Shown here: positions 1 to 5,816 of the stretch, in pieces
Layout of the letters: every line of letters starts with the position of its first letter
Position numbering within the stretch: position 1 is the stretch's first letter
NCBI GenBank assembly: GCA_041311015.1
Contig: JBFYKG010000076.1
Span: 1 to 6,947 of the forward strand
From: Fluviibacter sp041311015
GTDB taxonomy: Bacteria > Pseudomonadota > Gammaproteobacteria > Burkholderiales > Rhodocyclaceae
Direction of reading: 5' to 3'
DNA length: 6,947 nucleotides
Notes under the pieces: generated by a model
Databases searched by the model: none
What the model saw: the letters and a program-made list of their open reading frames with translations, nothing else
What the model was told of the DNA's origin: nothing
Translations under genes and position numbers: made by a program

Positions 1-736
1 CACCCGCGATGAAGCCAACGATCGGCTTCTTCATGTTGTCTTTGCACCAGCGAGCGGCTTCAGCTTCGTCCGGACCACCGATTTCGCCAATCATGATGAC
101 AGCGTCGGTATCAGGATCATCATTGAACATCTTCATGATGTCGATGTGCTTCAGGCCATTAATGGGGTCGCCACCAATACCCACAGCGGTCGACTGACCC
201 AGACCCAGTTCGGTCAGCTGACCGACGGCTTCGTAAGTCAGCGTGCCCGAACGGGACACAACGCCGATACGACCCTTTTTGTGGATATGGCCCGGCATGA
301 TGCCGATCTTGATTTCGTCCGGGGTGATGAGACCTGGGCAGTTCGGGCCGAGAAGCAGCGTCTTCTTGCCGCCCTTGGCTTCTTTTTCTTTCATCTTGTT
401 ACGCAGAATCAGCATGTCGCGGACGGGGATACCTTCCGTGATACAGATGGCCAGATCCAGGTCGGCTTCAACGGCTTCCCAGATGGCAGCAGCAGCACCC
501 GGGGGCGGCACGTAGATGACCGACACGGTGGCGCCGGTATCTGCAGCGGCTTCCTTGACGGTACCGTAGATGGGCACGTCGAGGATCTTCTCGCCGGCTT
601 TCTTCGGGTTAACGCCAGCAACGAAGCAGTTCTTGCCGTTTGCGTATTCGATACACTTTTCGGTGTGGAACTGACCGGTCTTGCCGGTGATGCCCTGGGT
701 GATGACTTTGGTGTCTTTGTTAATCAGGATAGACAT
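1..736 (-). CDS. sucD: Succinyl-CoA synthetase (ADP-forming) alpha subunit, 3' part missing
   Basis: The alpha subunit of succinate-CoA ligase makes succinate and ATP from succinyl-CoA in the TCA cycle, through a phosphohistidine intermediate, together with SucC. The visible 245 residues begin MSILINKDTKVITQGITG, the Rossmann-type CoA-binding start. They then show ITEGIP (about 99-104), GPNCPG (130-135), the SRSGTLTYEA stretch (161-170) and IGEIGG (216-221). The reading frame runs off the left edge at GFIAG. By alignment from memory with E. coli SucD, the phosphorylated histidine lies about ten residues further on, so it cannot be checked here. A lysine-rich stretch at about 115-125 adds roughly six residues relative to E. 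coli, which I recall as usual in betaproteobacteria. The start follows a good ribosome site (743-748) only 10 bp after sucC. Identification is secure; only the C-terminus is unseen. Confidence 0.97.
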   Translation of the reverse strand, partial: MSILINKDTKVITQGITGKTGQFHTEKCIEYANGKNCFVAGVNPKKAGEKILDVPIYGTVKEAAADTGATVSVIYVPPPGAAAAIWEAVEADLDLAICITEGIPVRDMLILRNKMKEKEAKGGKKTLLLGPNCPGLITPDEIKIGIMPGHIHKKGRIGVVSRSGTLTYEAVGQLTELGLGQSTAVGIGGDPINGLKHIDIMKMFNDDPDTDAVIMIGEIGGPDEAEAARWCKDNMKKPIVGFIAG

Positions 737-742
737 TCAATG

Positions 743-748
743 CTCCTT
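743..748 (-). promoter_or_regulatory. sucD ribosome binding site overlapping the sucC stop codon
   Basis: On the minus strand the junction reads AAGTAAGGAGCATTGAATG. The AAGGAG core overlaps the sucC TAA stop by two bases and sits 6 nt before the sucD ATG. This fixes the sucD start and suggests translational coupling, which would suit a 1:1 enzyme complex. The coupling itself is inferred. Confidence 0.75.
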
Positions 749-1907
749 ACTTGACCGCAGCAACGATCTTGGTGGCGGCTTCGGCCATGGAATCGGCAGA
801 GATAATCGGCAGGCCTGAATCCTTGAGGATTTGCTTGCCCAGATCTTCGTTGGTGCCCTTCATGCGAACAACCAGCGGTACCGACAGCTTGGTTTCCTTG
901 GCTGCTGCAACCACACCGGTAGCGATGGTGTCGCAACGCATGATGCCGCCGAAGATGTTGACCAGAATGCCCTTAACTTTCGGGTTCTTGAGCATGATCT
1001 TGAAGGCTTCGGTCACCTTCTCGGTCGTGGCACCGCCGCCGACGTCGAGGAAGTTGGCCGGCTCGGCGCCGAACAGCTTGATGGTGTCCATGGTGGCCAT
1101 GGCCAGACCGGCACCGTTGACCAGACAGCCGATGTTGCCGTCGAGCGAGATGTAGGCCAGGTCGAACTTCGATGCTTCGACTTCGTCGGCATCTTCTTCG
1201 TCCAGGTCGCGCAGTTCCACGATTTCCGGGTGGCGATACATGGCATTGGAGTCAAAGTTGAACTTGGAGTCCAGTGCAATGATGTTGCCCTTGCTATCGC
1301 AGTTCAGCGGGTTGATTTCCACCAGCGATGCATCGGTTTCCATGTAGCACTTGTAGAGCTTTTGCAGCACATCGGCAGCCTGATCGGCAGAGGCTCCAGT
1401 CAGACCCACGGCATTGGCGATCTTAAGCGCCTGCGCCTGGCCCAGACCGGTCAGCGGATCAACCAGCTCGGTCACGATCTTCTCGGGCGTCTTGTGAGCA
1501 ACTTCTTCAATATCCATGCCGCCTTCGCTCGAAGCGATCACAGCCACCTTCTGGCTGGCGCGATCGGTCACGATGGAAACATAGTATTCCTTCTTGATAT
1601 CAGCGCCATCTTCGATATAGATGCGACGCACTTCTTGGCCTTCAGGGCCAGTCTGGTGCGTTTTGAGCTGCATACCCAGAATCTGTTCGGCCAGTTCTTT
1701 GACTTGCTCGATCGACTTGGCGACTTTAACGCCACCGCCCTTACCGCGACCACCGGCGTGGATCTGAGCCTTGACAACCCACACGGGTCCGCCCAGCTTC
1801 TCGGCGGCTGCAACCGCCTCTTCCACCGTGAACGCCGCAATGCCACGCGGGACCGGCACACCAAATTGACGCAAGATCTCCTTGCCTTGGTACTCATGAA
1901 TCTTCAT
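747..1907 (-). CDS. sucC: Succinyl-CoA synthetase (ADP-forming) beta subunit
   Basis: The beta subunit of succinyl-CoA synthetase holds the ATP-grasp nucleotide site and works with SucD in the cytoplasm. The 386 residues match the normal family length (E. coli 388). The N-terminal ATP-grasp part starts MKIHEYQGKEIL and carries the glycine loop KAQIHAGGRGKGGG (46-59). ASSEGGMDIEEVA (125-137) follows. VEINPLN has Glu197 and Asn199, and Asp213 lies in LDSKFNFD; Asn199 and Asp213 fall at the Mg-ligand positions known from E. coli. The C-terminal CoA-ligase domain shows NGAGLAMATMD (264-274), DVGGGA (288-293) and VNIFGGIMRCD (316-326). LDSK replaces the commoner LDAK at 212-215, a mild change. The start is set by the family N-terminus and by AAGGAA at 1913-1918, 5 nt upstream. 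sucC is first in a two-gene unit with sucD, and its promoter should lie in the 250-bp gap behind it. Confidence 0.98.
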   Translation of the reverse strand: MKIHEYQGKEILRQFGVPVPRGIAAFTVEEAVAAAEKLGGPVWVVKAQIHAGGRGKGGGVKVAKSIEQVKELAEQILGMQLKTHQTGPEGQEVRRIYIEDGADIKKEYYVSIVTDRASQKVAVIASSEGGMDIEEVAHKTPEKIVTELVDPLTGLGQAQALKIANAVGLTGASADQAADVLQKLYKCYMETDASLVEINPLNCDSKGNIIALDSKFNFDSNAMYRHPEIVELRDLDEEDADEVEASKFDLAYISLDGNIGCLVNGAGLAMATMDTIKLFGAEPANFLDVGGGATTEKVTEAFKIMLKNPKVKGILVNIFGGIMRCDTIATGVVAAAKETKLSVPLVVRMKGTNEDLGKQILKDSGLPIISADSMAEAATKIVAAVK

Positions 1908-2095
1908 GCGTTTTCCTTGCCTATTATGGTTACGAAGATCAGACGGATAACTCCCCCACCCGCCCGATTAAGAACGTATAAAACCTGTTTTGCCGAACGA
2001 TGACACACGCGCTACGCCCATTTGGACCGAGCGTGATGCTCCAATCGGATTCGATGATTCTAGCACGCAGGCGACCAAGCGAACCGCCTAAAATT

Positions 2096-2105
2096 CATAA
2101 TTATG
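2096..2105. repeat. Perfect 10-bp palindrome in the sucC upstream region
   Basis: CATAATTATG is fully self-complementary and lies in an AT-rich patch of an otherwise GC-rich window. It is 8 bp from a second palindrome at 2113-2126. It could be part of a promoter or a protein-binding site, or could be chance. The symmetry is seen directly; any role is speculation. Confidence 0.3.
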
Positions 2106-2112
2106 GTGATCG

Positions 2113-2126
2113 GTAACGCGCGTCAC
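2113..2126. repeat. Near-perfect 14-bp palindrome, possible operator upstream of sucC
   Basis: GTAACGCGCGTCAC reads on the other strand as GTGACGCGCGTTAC, so one symmetric base pair breaks an otherwise perfect 14-bp dyad. The size and its place in the gap before sucCD fit a dimeric regulator site. It matches no operator I can name with confidence, and GC-rich dyads also arise by chance. Confidence 0.3.
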
Positions 2127-2139
2127 GGCATAACGGAAA

Positions 2140-2156
2140 TGCCTGATTTTTAGGCA
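2140..2156 (-). terminator. Weak hairpin directly after the Nif3-like stop codon
   Basis: One base past the stop codon the minus strand reads TGCCT-AAAAATC-AGGCA and then TTTCC. This is a 5-bp stem with a 7-nt loop and a short, interrupted T tract. The position suits a transcript end, but the stem is short and the T run poor. It may be a weak terminator or only a 3'-end structure, with readthrough into sucCD. Confidence 0.25.
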
Positions 2157-2157
2157 A

Positions 2158-2916
2158 TCAGACTGGACTATCGACCTCGACGTAGTCGACGGCGACACCA
2201 AAGTGGGCCGCAATTTCCACGCCCAGCGCCTGCACCCCGAAACGCTCGGTCGCATGGTGCCCCGCAGCAAAGTACGCAACGCCCGTTTCACGTGCCAGAT
2301 GCACCATGGGTTCCGATACCTCACCGGTCACAAAAGCATCGGCGCCGGCGCTGATGGCCGCCTCAAAGTAACTCTGCGCGCCCCCCGTGCACCAGGCCAG
2401 GCGCCGGACCGGCTGATCCGCTGACTCGGCCAGCACCAGCGGTGCCCGGCCCAAGGCCCGACCGAGATCGACCGTCAGGCTAGCCACCGTGCTACCAGCC
2501 GCCGGCTCGCCAATACAACCCAGATTTTGCTCACCGAAGACCCCCGTCTGACGCCAGCCAGCCGCTTGGGCCAGACCCGCATTGTTGCCCAGCGTCGGGT
2601 GCGCATCCAGCGGCAAGTGGTAGGCATAGAGGTTGATGTCGTGCGACAGCAGTGTCTTCAGCCGATTGCGTTTGATGCCCGTCACCGCCCCGCTCTCGCC
2701 GCGCCAGAACCAGCCGTGATGCACCAGAATTGCGTCCGCGCGTTCTGCAACGGCCAGATCGAGCAACGCCTGATTCGCGGTCACCCCGCAGATGACCCGC
2801 GTAATTTGGCTGCGTCCTTCCACTTGCAAACCGTTTGGGCAATAATCCTTGAAGGTTTCCGGTTTGAGGAGTTCGTCCAAGTAGCGCGTCAGCGCATCGC
2901 GAGCAACAGAAGCCAT
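2158..2916 (-). CDS. Nif3/DUF34 family dinuclear metal-binding protein (YbgI-like)
   Basis: This 252-residue protein belongs to the Nif3/DUF34 family (E. coli YbgI is about 247 aa), which forms hexameric rings with a two-metal site in each subunit. It is often labelled GTP cyclohydrolase 1 type 2, but its physiological reaction is not settled. The metal motifs are present: His66-His67 in LVHHGWFW, His100 and Asp104 in YHLPLDAH, and His220/His221 with Glu224 in AGHHATER. TGEVSEP (197-203) is also typical. The frame is open upstream to 3234, but the extra 106 residues are antisense to the neighbouring amidotransferase and unlike the family. The ATG at 2914-2916 follows AGGAAA (2922-2927) with 5-nt spacing and gives the standard N-terminus, so I chose it. 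The gene is divergent from yafJ across 37 bp and is followed by the sucCD upstream region. Confidence 0.93.
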   Translation of the reverse strand: MASVARDALTRYLDELLKPETFKDYCPNGLQVEGRSQITRVICGVTANQALLDLAVAERADAILVHHGWFWRGESGAVTGIKRNRLKTLLSHDINLYAYHLPLDAHPTLGNNAGLAQAAGWRQTGVFGEQNLGCIGEPAAGSTVASLTVDLGRALGRAPLVLAESADQPVRRLAWCTGGAQSYFEAAISAGADAFVTGEVSEPMVHLARETGVAYFAAGHHATERFGVQALGVEIAAHFGVAVDYVEVDSPV

Positions 2917-2953
2917 AGGGGTTTCCTGAGTGTGTTTACGTGGAGTGTAATGC
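2917..2953. promoter_or_regulatory. 37-bp divergent gap between the Nif3-like gene and yafJ
   Basis: This short gap holds both ribosome sites: AGGAAA (2922-2927) for the minus-strand Nif3-like gene and GGAG (2942-2945) for the plus-strand yafJ. It is too small for two separate standard promoters plus leaders. At least one promoter must therefore lie inside the opposite gene, or the 5' leaders are very short. I cannot place a -35/-10 pair here; TGTAAT at 2946-2951 is only two bases before the yafJ ATG. Confidence 0.45.
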
Positions 2954-3745
2954 ATGTGCCAGCTGCTCGGCATGAGTTGTAACGTACCAACCGATATCTG
3001 CTTTTCGTTCAGCGGATTTGCCAGACGTGGTGGCGGCACGGATGTGCATCGGGACGGCTGGGGTATTGGCTTCTTTGAGGGCGATGATGGGCGCGGTTGC
3101 CGCGTTTTTCTCGACCCGTCACCCTCGATCCAATCGCCGATCGCCAGCCTAGTCAGGGATTTTCCGATCCACTCGATGAATGTGGTGGCGCACATCCGTA
3201 AAGCCACCCAGGGCGATATCTGCCTACAGAACACGCACCCTTTCCAGCGCGAACTGTGGGGCCGCTACTGGGTTTTCGCGCACAACGGCAACTTGGTCGA
3301 TTTCGATCCGGCACTATCCGGCCGCTATCTGCCCGTTGGCACGACCGATAGCGAGCGCGCCTTCTGCTTTCTGCTCGATACCCTGGCGCAGCGTTTCGGC
3401 GCGACCGCGCCAAGCTATGAGCATCTGATGGATACCATGGCCGAGGTCGCCGCTGCGTTGCGCGCCCACGGGCCGGCTAACTTTCTGTTGTCCAATGGGC
3501 GCTGGCTAATCGCCCACTGCTCGACCGACCTGCATTACATCGTACGGCGCGCACCCTTTAATCAGGCACACCTGAAGGATGAAGACGTTTCGATTGATTT
3601 CAGCGAAGTGACGACCGAAACGGATTGCGTCACGGTGATTGCCACCACGCCGCTGACCGACAATGAAACCTGGACACGCATGGCGCCCGGTACCCTGATC
3701 CTGTTCCGACAGGGCGAACCCGTCGAGCTTCGTCAGGCTGCCTGA
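2954..3745 (+). CDS. yafJ: Class II glutamine amidotransferase, YafJ type
   Basis: A stand-alone Ntn-type glutamine amidotransferase domain of 263 residues, close in length and motifs to E. coli YafJ (about 255 aa). Such domains hydrolyse glutamine, or a related gamma-glutamyl amide, with an N-terminal cysteine. Met1 is followed by Cys2, the expected nucleophile after Met removal. Other family motifs are RGGGTDVHRDGWGIGF (25-40), HIRKAT with Arg82 (80-85), NTHPF (93-97), HNG (110-112, oxyanion region) and TTDSERAF with Asp132 (130-137). No synthase or acceptor domain is attached and none is encoded nearby, so the substrate is unknown. It has no signal peptide. The start is fixed by Cys2 and by GGAG at 2942-2945. 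It is the only plus-strand gene, divergent from the Nif3-like gene and overlapping tatC at its 3' end. Family assignment is firm; function is open. Confidence 0.93.
   Translation: MCQLLGMSCNVPTDICFSFSGFARRGGGTDVHRDGWGIGFFEGDDGRGCRVFLDPSPSIQSPIASLVRDFPIHSMNVVAHIRKATQGDICLQNTHPFQRELWGRYWVFAHNGNLVDFDPALSGRYLPVGTTDSERAFCFLLDTLAQRFGATAPSYEHLMDTMAEVAAALRAHGPANFLLSNGRWLIAHCSTDLHYIVRRAPFNQAHLKDEDVSIDFSEVTTETDCVTVIATTPLTDNETWTRMAPGTLILFRQGEPVELRQAA
3733..3745. other. Tail-to-tail overlap of yafJ and tatC
   Basis: The yafJ stop (3743-3745, plus strand) lies beyond the tatC stop (3733-3735, minus strand), so the coding ends overlap by 13 bp. No intergenic space or T-tailed hairpin separates the two converging transcripts. 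Each message must therefore run into antisense of the other gene. Confidence 0.9.
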
Positions 3746-4554
3746 TCAACCTCGGGCCGCGGCACCGGTTTGACGAACTGGGCCAGCACAATGCCCAACT
3801 CGTATAAGAGCCAGAGCGGCACGGCCAGCAGCACCTGAGACATCACGTCCGGCGGTGTAAAAATGGCACCGATCACAAAGGCACCAACAATCACATACGG
3901 CCGCCAGGCACGGAGCTTTTCCAGCGACACGATCCCCATCCGGACCAGCACAATCACTACCACCGGTACCTCAAAGGTAATGCCGAATGCCAGGAATGTG
4001 GTGAGCACGAATGAAAGGTACTTGTCGATATCGGTCATCCAGGCAACGCCTTCCGGCGCCACGGCGACCATGAAACCGAAGACCGACGGGAAAACCACAA
4101 AATAGGCAAAGGCCATACCCGCGGCAAATAGCCCGAGCGAAGCCAGCATCAGCGGCACTGCCAGCGACTTCTCGTGCTGATACAACCCCGGGGCAATAAA
4201 GGCCCAGACCTGCCAGAGCACCACCGGCAGCGCAACCAGAAATGCCAGCATCAGTGTCACTTTGACCGGCACCAGAAATACACCGACCACGTCGGTGGCG
4301 ATCATCTGCCCCCCCTGCGGCAGCGAAGCAATCATCGGCTCGGCCAGCAGGGCGTACCACTCGCGCGACCACGGAAACAGCACTACAAAAACCACGAGCA
4401 CGGCGAGTGCTGCACGAATCAGACGGGTACGCAATTCGACCAGATGTTCGATCAGGGTGCCATGCAGGCCCTCACCCTCTACCGGACCCTCAAGCTGAGG
4501 TGCCGGATCGGCATCAACCGACTTTTTCTTCAGAAATTTGGGGAAACGAATCAT
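3733..4554 (-). CDS. tatC: Twin-arginine translocase subunit TatC
   Basis: TatC is the polytopic inner-membrane core of the Tat system; with TatB it binds twin-arginine signal peptides and then recruits TatA. The 273 residues show six hydrophobic stretches (about 46-62, 92-117, 131-156, 178-203, 218-231, 239-261). Family signatures are EHLVELRTRL (36-45), QVWAFIAPGLYQHEK (115-129) with Glu128 matching E. coli Glu103, FGITFEVPV (190-198) and FTPPDVMSQ with Asp236 and Gln240. Residues 1-35 form an unusually long N-terminus: a basic MIRFPKFLKKK followed by an acidic, Pro/Gly-rich linker, about 25 residues longer than in E. coli. The start lies two bases after the tatB stop with no visible ribosome site, so translation is probably coupled to tatB. 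No in-frame ATG or GTG occurs between this start and the HLVELR core, which favours the long form. Confidence 0.97.
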   Translation of the reverse strand: MIRFPKFLKKKSVDADPAPQLEGPVEGEGLHGTLIEHLVELRTRLIRAALAVLVVFVVLFPWSREWYALLAEPMIASLPQGGQMIATDVVGVFLVPVKVTLMLAFLVALPVVLWQVWAFIAPGLYQHEKSLAVPLMLASLGLFAAGMAFAYFVVFPSVFGFMVAVAPEGVAWMTDIDKYLSFVLTTFLAFGITFEVPVVVIVLVRMGIVSLEKLRAWRPYVIVGAFVIGAIFTPPDVMSQVLLAVPLWLLYELGIVLAQFVKPVPRPEVDQAA

Positions 4555-4556
4555 GG

Positions 4557-5108
4557 TCAGAAAAGTCGATACTGGTCATCGTCCGGCTTGGTGGCCACGA
4601 CTGTCTCAGACTTCGGCGCGGCTGATGCGGCCTGCACTTCGGTTGGGGCGGGCGGCATTGCCGGGGGTTTCCGGGTCACGCGTGGCTTACGCACTTTGGG
4701 CGCGCCCACTGCATCGGGTTCCAAAGGGGCGGGCGTCGATGGCGCTGCCTCTCCCTGTTCCAGCCGCTCAACCTGCGTCCGGAGATCATCCAGGCCCTGC
4801 TGGGCCTCCTCAAGCGAGGTAGACAGCATGTCTTCGCGCGGCTTCACGTCCTGCTGCAACGATTCTTCAACTGCCTTCATCGAAGCCTGCATCGACTGCA
4901 CCGTGGTTTCCATCTCCTGCTGGAGCCGCCGTATCTCCTCAAACTCGACTTCACGGTTGAAATCGCGTTTGACGTCGTTCACATAGCGCTGCAGGCGCCC
5001 GGCAAACTGACCGATATTGCGGGCAACCCCGGGCAGTCGCTCAGGGCCGATGACGACCAGCGCAACCACGGCTACGAGCAGGATTTCGGAAAACCCGATA
5101 TCAAACAT
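4557..5108 (-). CDS. tatB: Twin-arginine translocase subunit TatB
   Basis: TatB partners TatC in the Tat receptor complex of the inner membrane. The 183-residue protein has the TatB order: N-terminal MFDIGFSE with the conserved Glu8, one membrane helix (about 4-20), the hinge IGPERLP with Gly21-Pro22, and an amphipathic helix (about 25-45). A long charged, coiled-coil-prone segment (about 50-118) and a Pro/Ala-rich low-complexity tail ending QYRLF complete it. Glu8 and the MFDIG start separate it from TatA. The ATG is fixed by this N-terminus, yet the bases before it (GGTTAAATATCT) contain no good ribosome site, in contrast to tatA. An 80-bp structured gap lies between tatA and tatB, whereas tatC follows after 2 bp. 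Poor initiation would fit the known excess of TatA over TatB, but that is inference. Confidence 0.96.
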   Translation of the reverse strand: MFDIGFSEILLVAVVALVVIGPERLPGVARNIGQFAGRLQRYVNDVKRDFNREVEFEEIRRLQQEMETTVQSMQASMKAVEESLQQDVKPREDMLSTSLEEAQQGLDDLRTQVERLEQGEAAPSTPAPLEPDAVGAPKVRKPRVTRKPPAMPPAPTEVQAASAAPKSETVVATKPDDDQYRLF

Positions 5109-5188
5109 AGATATTTAACCAAACACGCCACGCCACATTTCAACCCTGCACACCCCGGGGTGGCCGGCATTGCAAGAGCGCAGGCAGA
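5109..5188 (-). promoter_or_regulatory. tatA-tatB gap with a 12-bp palindrome
   Basis: This is the largest gap inside the his-tat unit (80 bp). It contains the perfect palindrome CACCCCGGGGTG (5151-5162), flanked by CCTGC (5145-5149) and GCAGG (5180-5184), which can pair as an outer stem. The transcript could therefore fold just upstream of tatB, which has no clear ribosome site. No T run follows, so it does not look like a standard terminator. It may lower tatB-tatC output relative to tatA. Confidence 0.4.
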
Positions 5189-5407
5189 TTACTGTTTGGT
5201 GGCCTGGCCTTCGATCGTGCGACCCTCTGTCGGCGTCGCCGACGGGGTCGGTGGTGTTGCGGCTGCCTCACCATCTTTCAGGCCTTCCTTGAAGCCCTTG
5301 ACGGCACCCCCCAGGTCCTGACCGACGTTACGCAGCTTCTTGGTACCAAAAATTAGCAGAATGATGACCAGAACAATCAACCAATGCCAGATACTGAATG
5401 AACCCAT
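5189..5407 (-). CDS. tatA: Twin-arginine translocase subunit TatA
   Basis: TatA is the small, abundant Tat subunit that assembles at the TatBC receptor to let folded proteins through the inner membrane. The 72-residue protein starts MGSFSIWHWL. It has one membrane helix (about 5-20), the FGTKKL hinge (20-25), an amphipathic helix with DLGGAVKGFKEG (31-42, Phe39 conserved) and a short Thr/Pro/Ala tail. The polar residue at position 8 is His where E. coli has Gln, which I recall as common in betaproteobacteria. The start is supported by GGGAG about 8 nt upstream, the clearest ribosome site of the three tat genes. It follows hinT by 40 bp and precedes tatB by 80 bp. TatE is a close paralogue, but the operon with tatB and tatC argues for tatA. 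Confidence 0.97.
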   Translation of the reverse strand: MGSFSIWHWLIVLVIILLIFGTKKLRNVGQDLGGAVKGFKEGLKDGEAAATPPTPSATPTEGRTIEGQATKQ

Positions 5408-5441
5408 GTTCTTAACTCCCTGCGTTTTAATTCGTTAGTTC

Positions 5442-5447
5442 GTTATA
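5442..5447 (-). promoter_or_regulatory. Possible -10 box of an internal tatA promoter
   Basis: The minus strand of the 40-bp AT-rich hinT-tatA gap reads CTAATATAACG, giving TATAAC (five of six bases of the sigma-70 consensus) about 35 nt before the tatA ATG. I find no convincing -35 at 16-18 bp. It is a weak candidate that would let tat expression run apart from his. Confidence 0.2.
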
Positions 5448-5804
5448 TTAGGCCTGACGCTTGAGCATCGGCCCGACCGGTTGGTCGCCTCCCACCACAT
5501 GTGCATGTAGGTGGGGAACTTCCTGACAGCCAATTTCCCCGTTGTTAATGATGACACGGAAACCGCCCGGGCTACCGGCTTCGACGGCCAGTTTGTGGGC
5601 AACCGCCAGCATCCGGCCTAGGGCCGGCTCGTCCGCGGCCGAGGCATGCTGAAGCGAGGTCAGATGATGCTTGGGAATCACCAGTATATGCACCTGACGC
5701 TGCGGGTTGATGTCGTGAAACGCATAAACCAGCTCGTCCTCGTAAATCTTCTTTGACGGAATATCGCCGGCGACGATTTTGCAGAAGAGGCAATTGTGAC
5801 TCAT
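5448..5804 (-). CDS. hinT: Histidine triad (HIT) hydrolase, HinT-like
   Basis: A 118-residue HIT-family protein of the Hint branch; these cytoplasmic dimers hydrolyse nucleoside 5'-phosphoramidates and aminoacyl-AMP-type compounds. E. coli HinT is 119 aa, so the length is normal. Visible features are NCLFCKI with Cys5 and Cys8 (a common Zn-type pair in Hint proteins), INPQRQVHILVIPK with His39 (32-45), FRVIINNG (82-89), and the triad HLHAH (98-102), where the middle His100 is the expected nucleophile. The C-terminus GDQPVGPMLKRQA is slightly unusual after the triad. The ATG follows GAGGAAC, with 8 nt after AGGAA, and this ribosome site overlaps the hisE TGA stop. Placement between his and tat genes is common in proteobacteria. 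The family is certain; the in vivo substrate is not. Confidence 0.94.
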   Translation of the reverse strand: MSHNCLFCKIVAGDIPSKKIYEDELVYAFHDINPQRQVHILVIPKHHLTSLQHASAADEPALGRMLAVAHKLAVEAGSPGGFRVIINNGEIGCQEVPHLHAHVVGGDQPVGPMLKRQA

Positions 5805-5816
5805 ATCGGTAGTTCC

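Larger units (their letters stand above)
1908..2157. other. Non-coding gap upstream of sucC
   Basis: These 250 bp between the Nif3-like gene and sucC form the only sizeable gene-free stretch. No credible open frame or RNA gene is visible. It holds three short dyads, listed separately (2096-2105, 2113-2126, 2140-2156), and a weak GAGC-N5-GCTC repeat near 2030-2042. It should contain the sucCD promoter. The best minus-strand -10-like string is TTATAC/TATACG near 1976-1982, about 70 nt before sucC, but no convincing -35 box accompanies it. I therefore do not call an exact promoter. Confidence 0.6.

Noticed and set aside
146..754. A 202-codon plus-strand open frame opposite sucD
   Set aside because: An antisense shadow of sucD without family motifs.
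1922..1927. A CATAAT -10-like string (minus strand) just before sucC
   Set aside because: A start from it would fall within the ribosome site, almost on the ATG, and the -35 match is poor.
831..2003. A 390-codon plus-strand open frame opposite sucC
   Set aside because: It runs antisense through the whole of sucC. Its composition is the usual mirror of a GC-rich, strongly biased gene, and it shows no recognisable domain. sucC is unmistakable on the other strand.
2946..2951. TGTAAT as a -10 box for yafJ
   Set aside because: It is two bases before the ATG, so transcription would start inside the coding sequence and lose Met1 and the catalytic Cys2.
2917..3234. A 106-residue N-terminal extension of the Nif3-like protein
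   Set aside because: The extension is antisense to yafJ, is Pro/Ser/Arg-rich without domain character, and Nif3 proteins normally start where the ATG at 2914-2916 lies, with a good ribosome site.
4174..4986. A 270-codon plus-strand open frame across tatC and tatB
   Set aside because: It is Ser/Thr/Arg-rich antisense sequence spanning two firmly identified genes, with no motif of its own.
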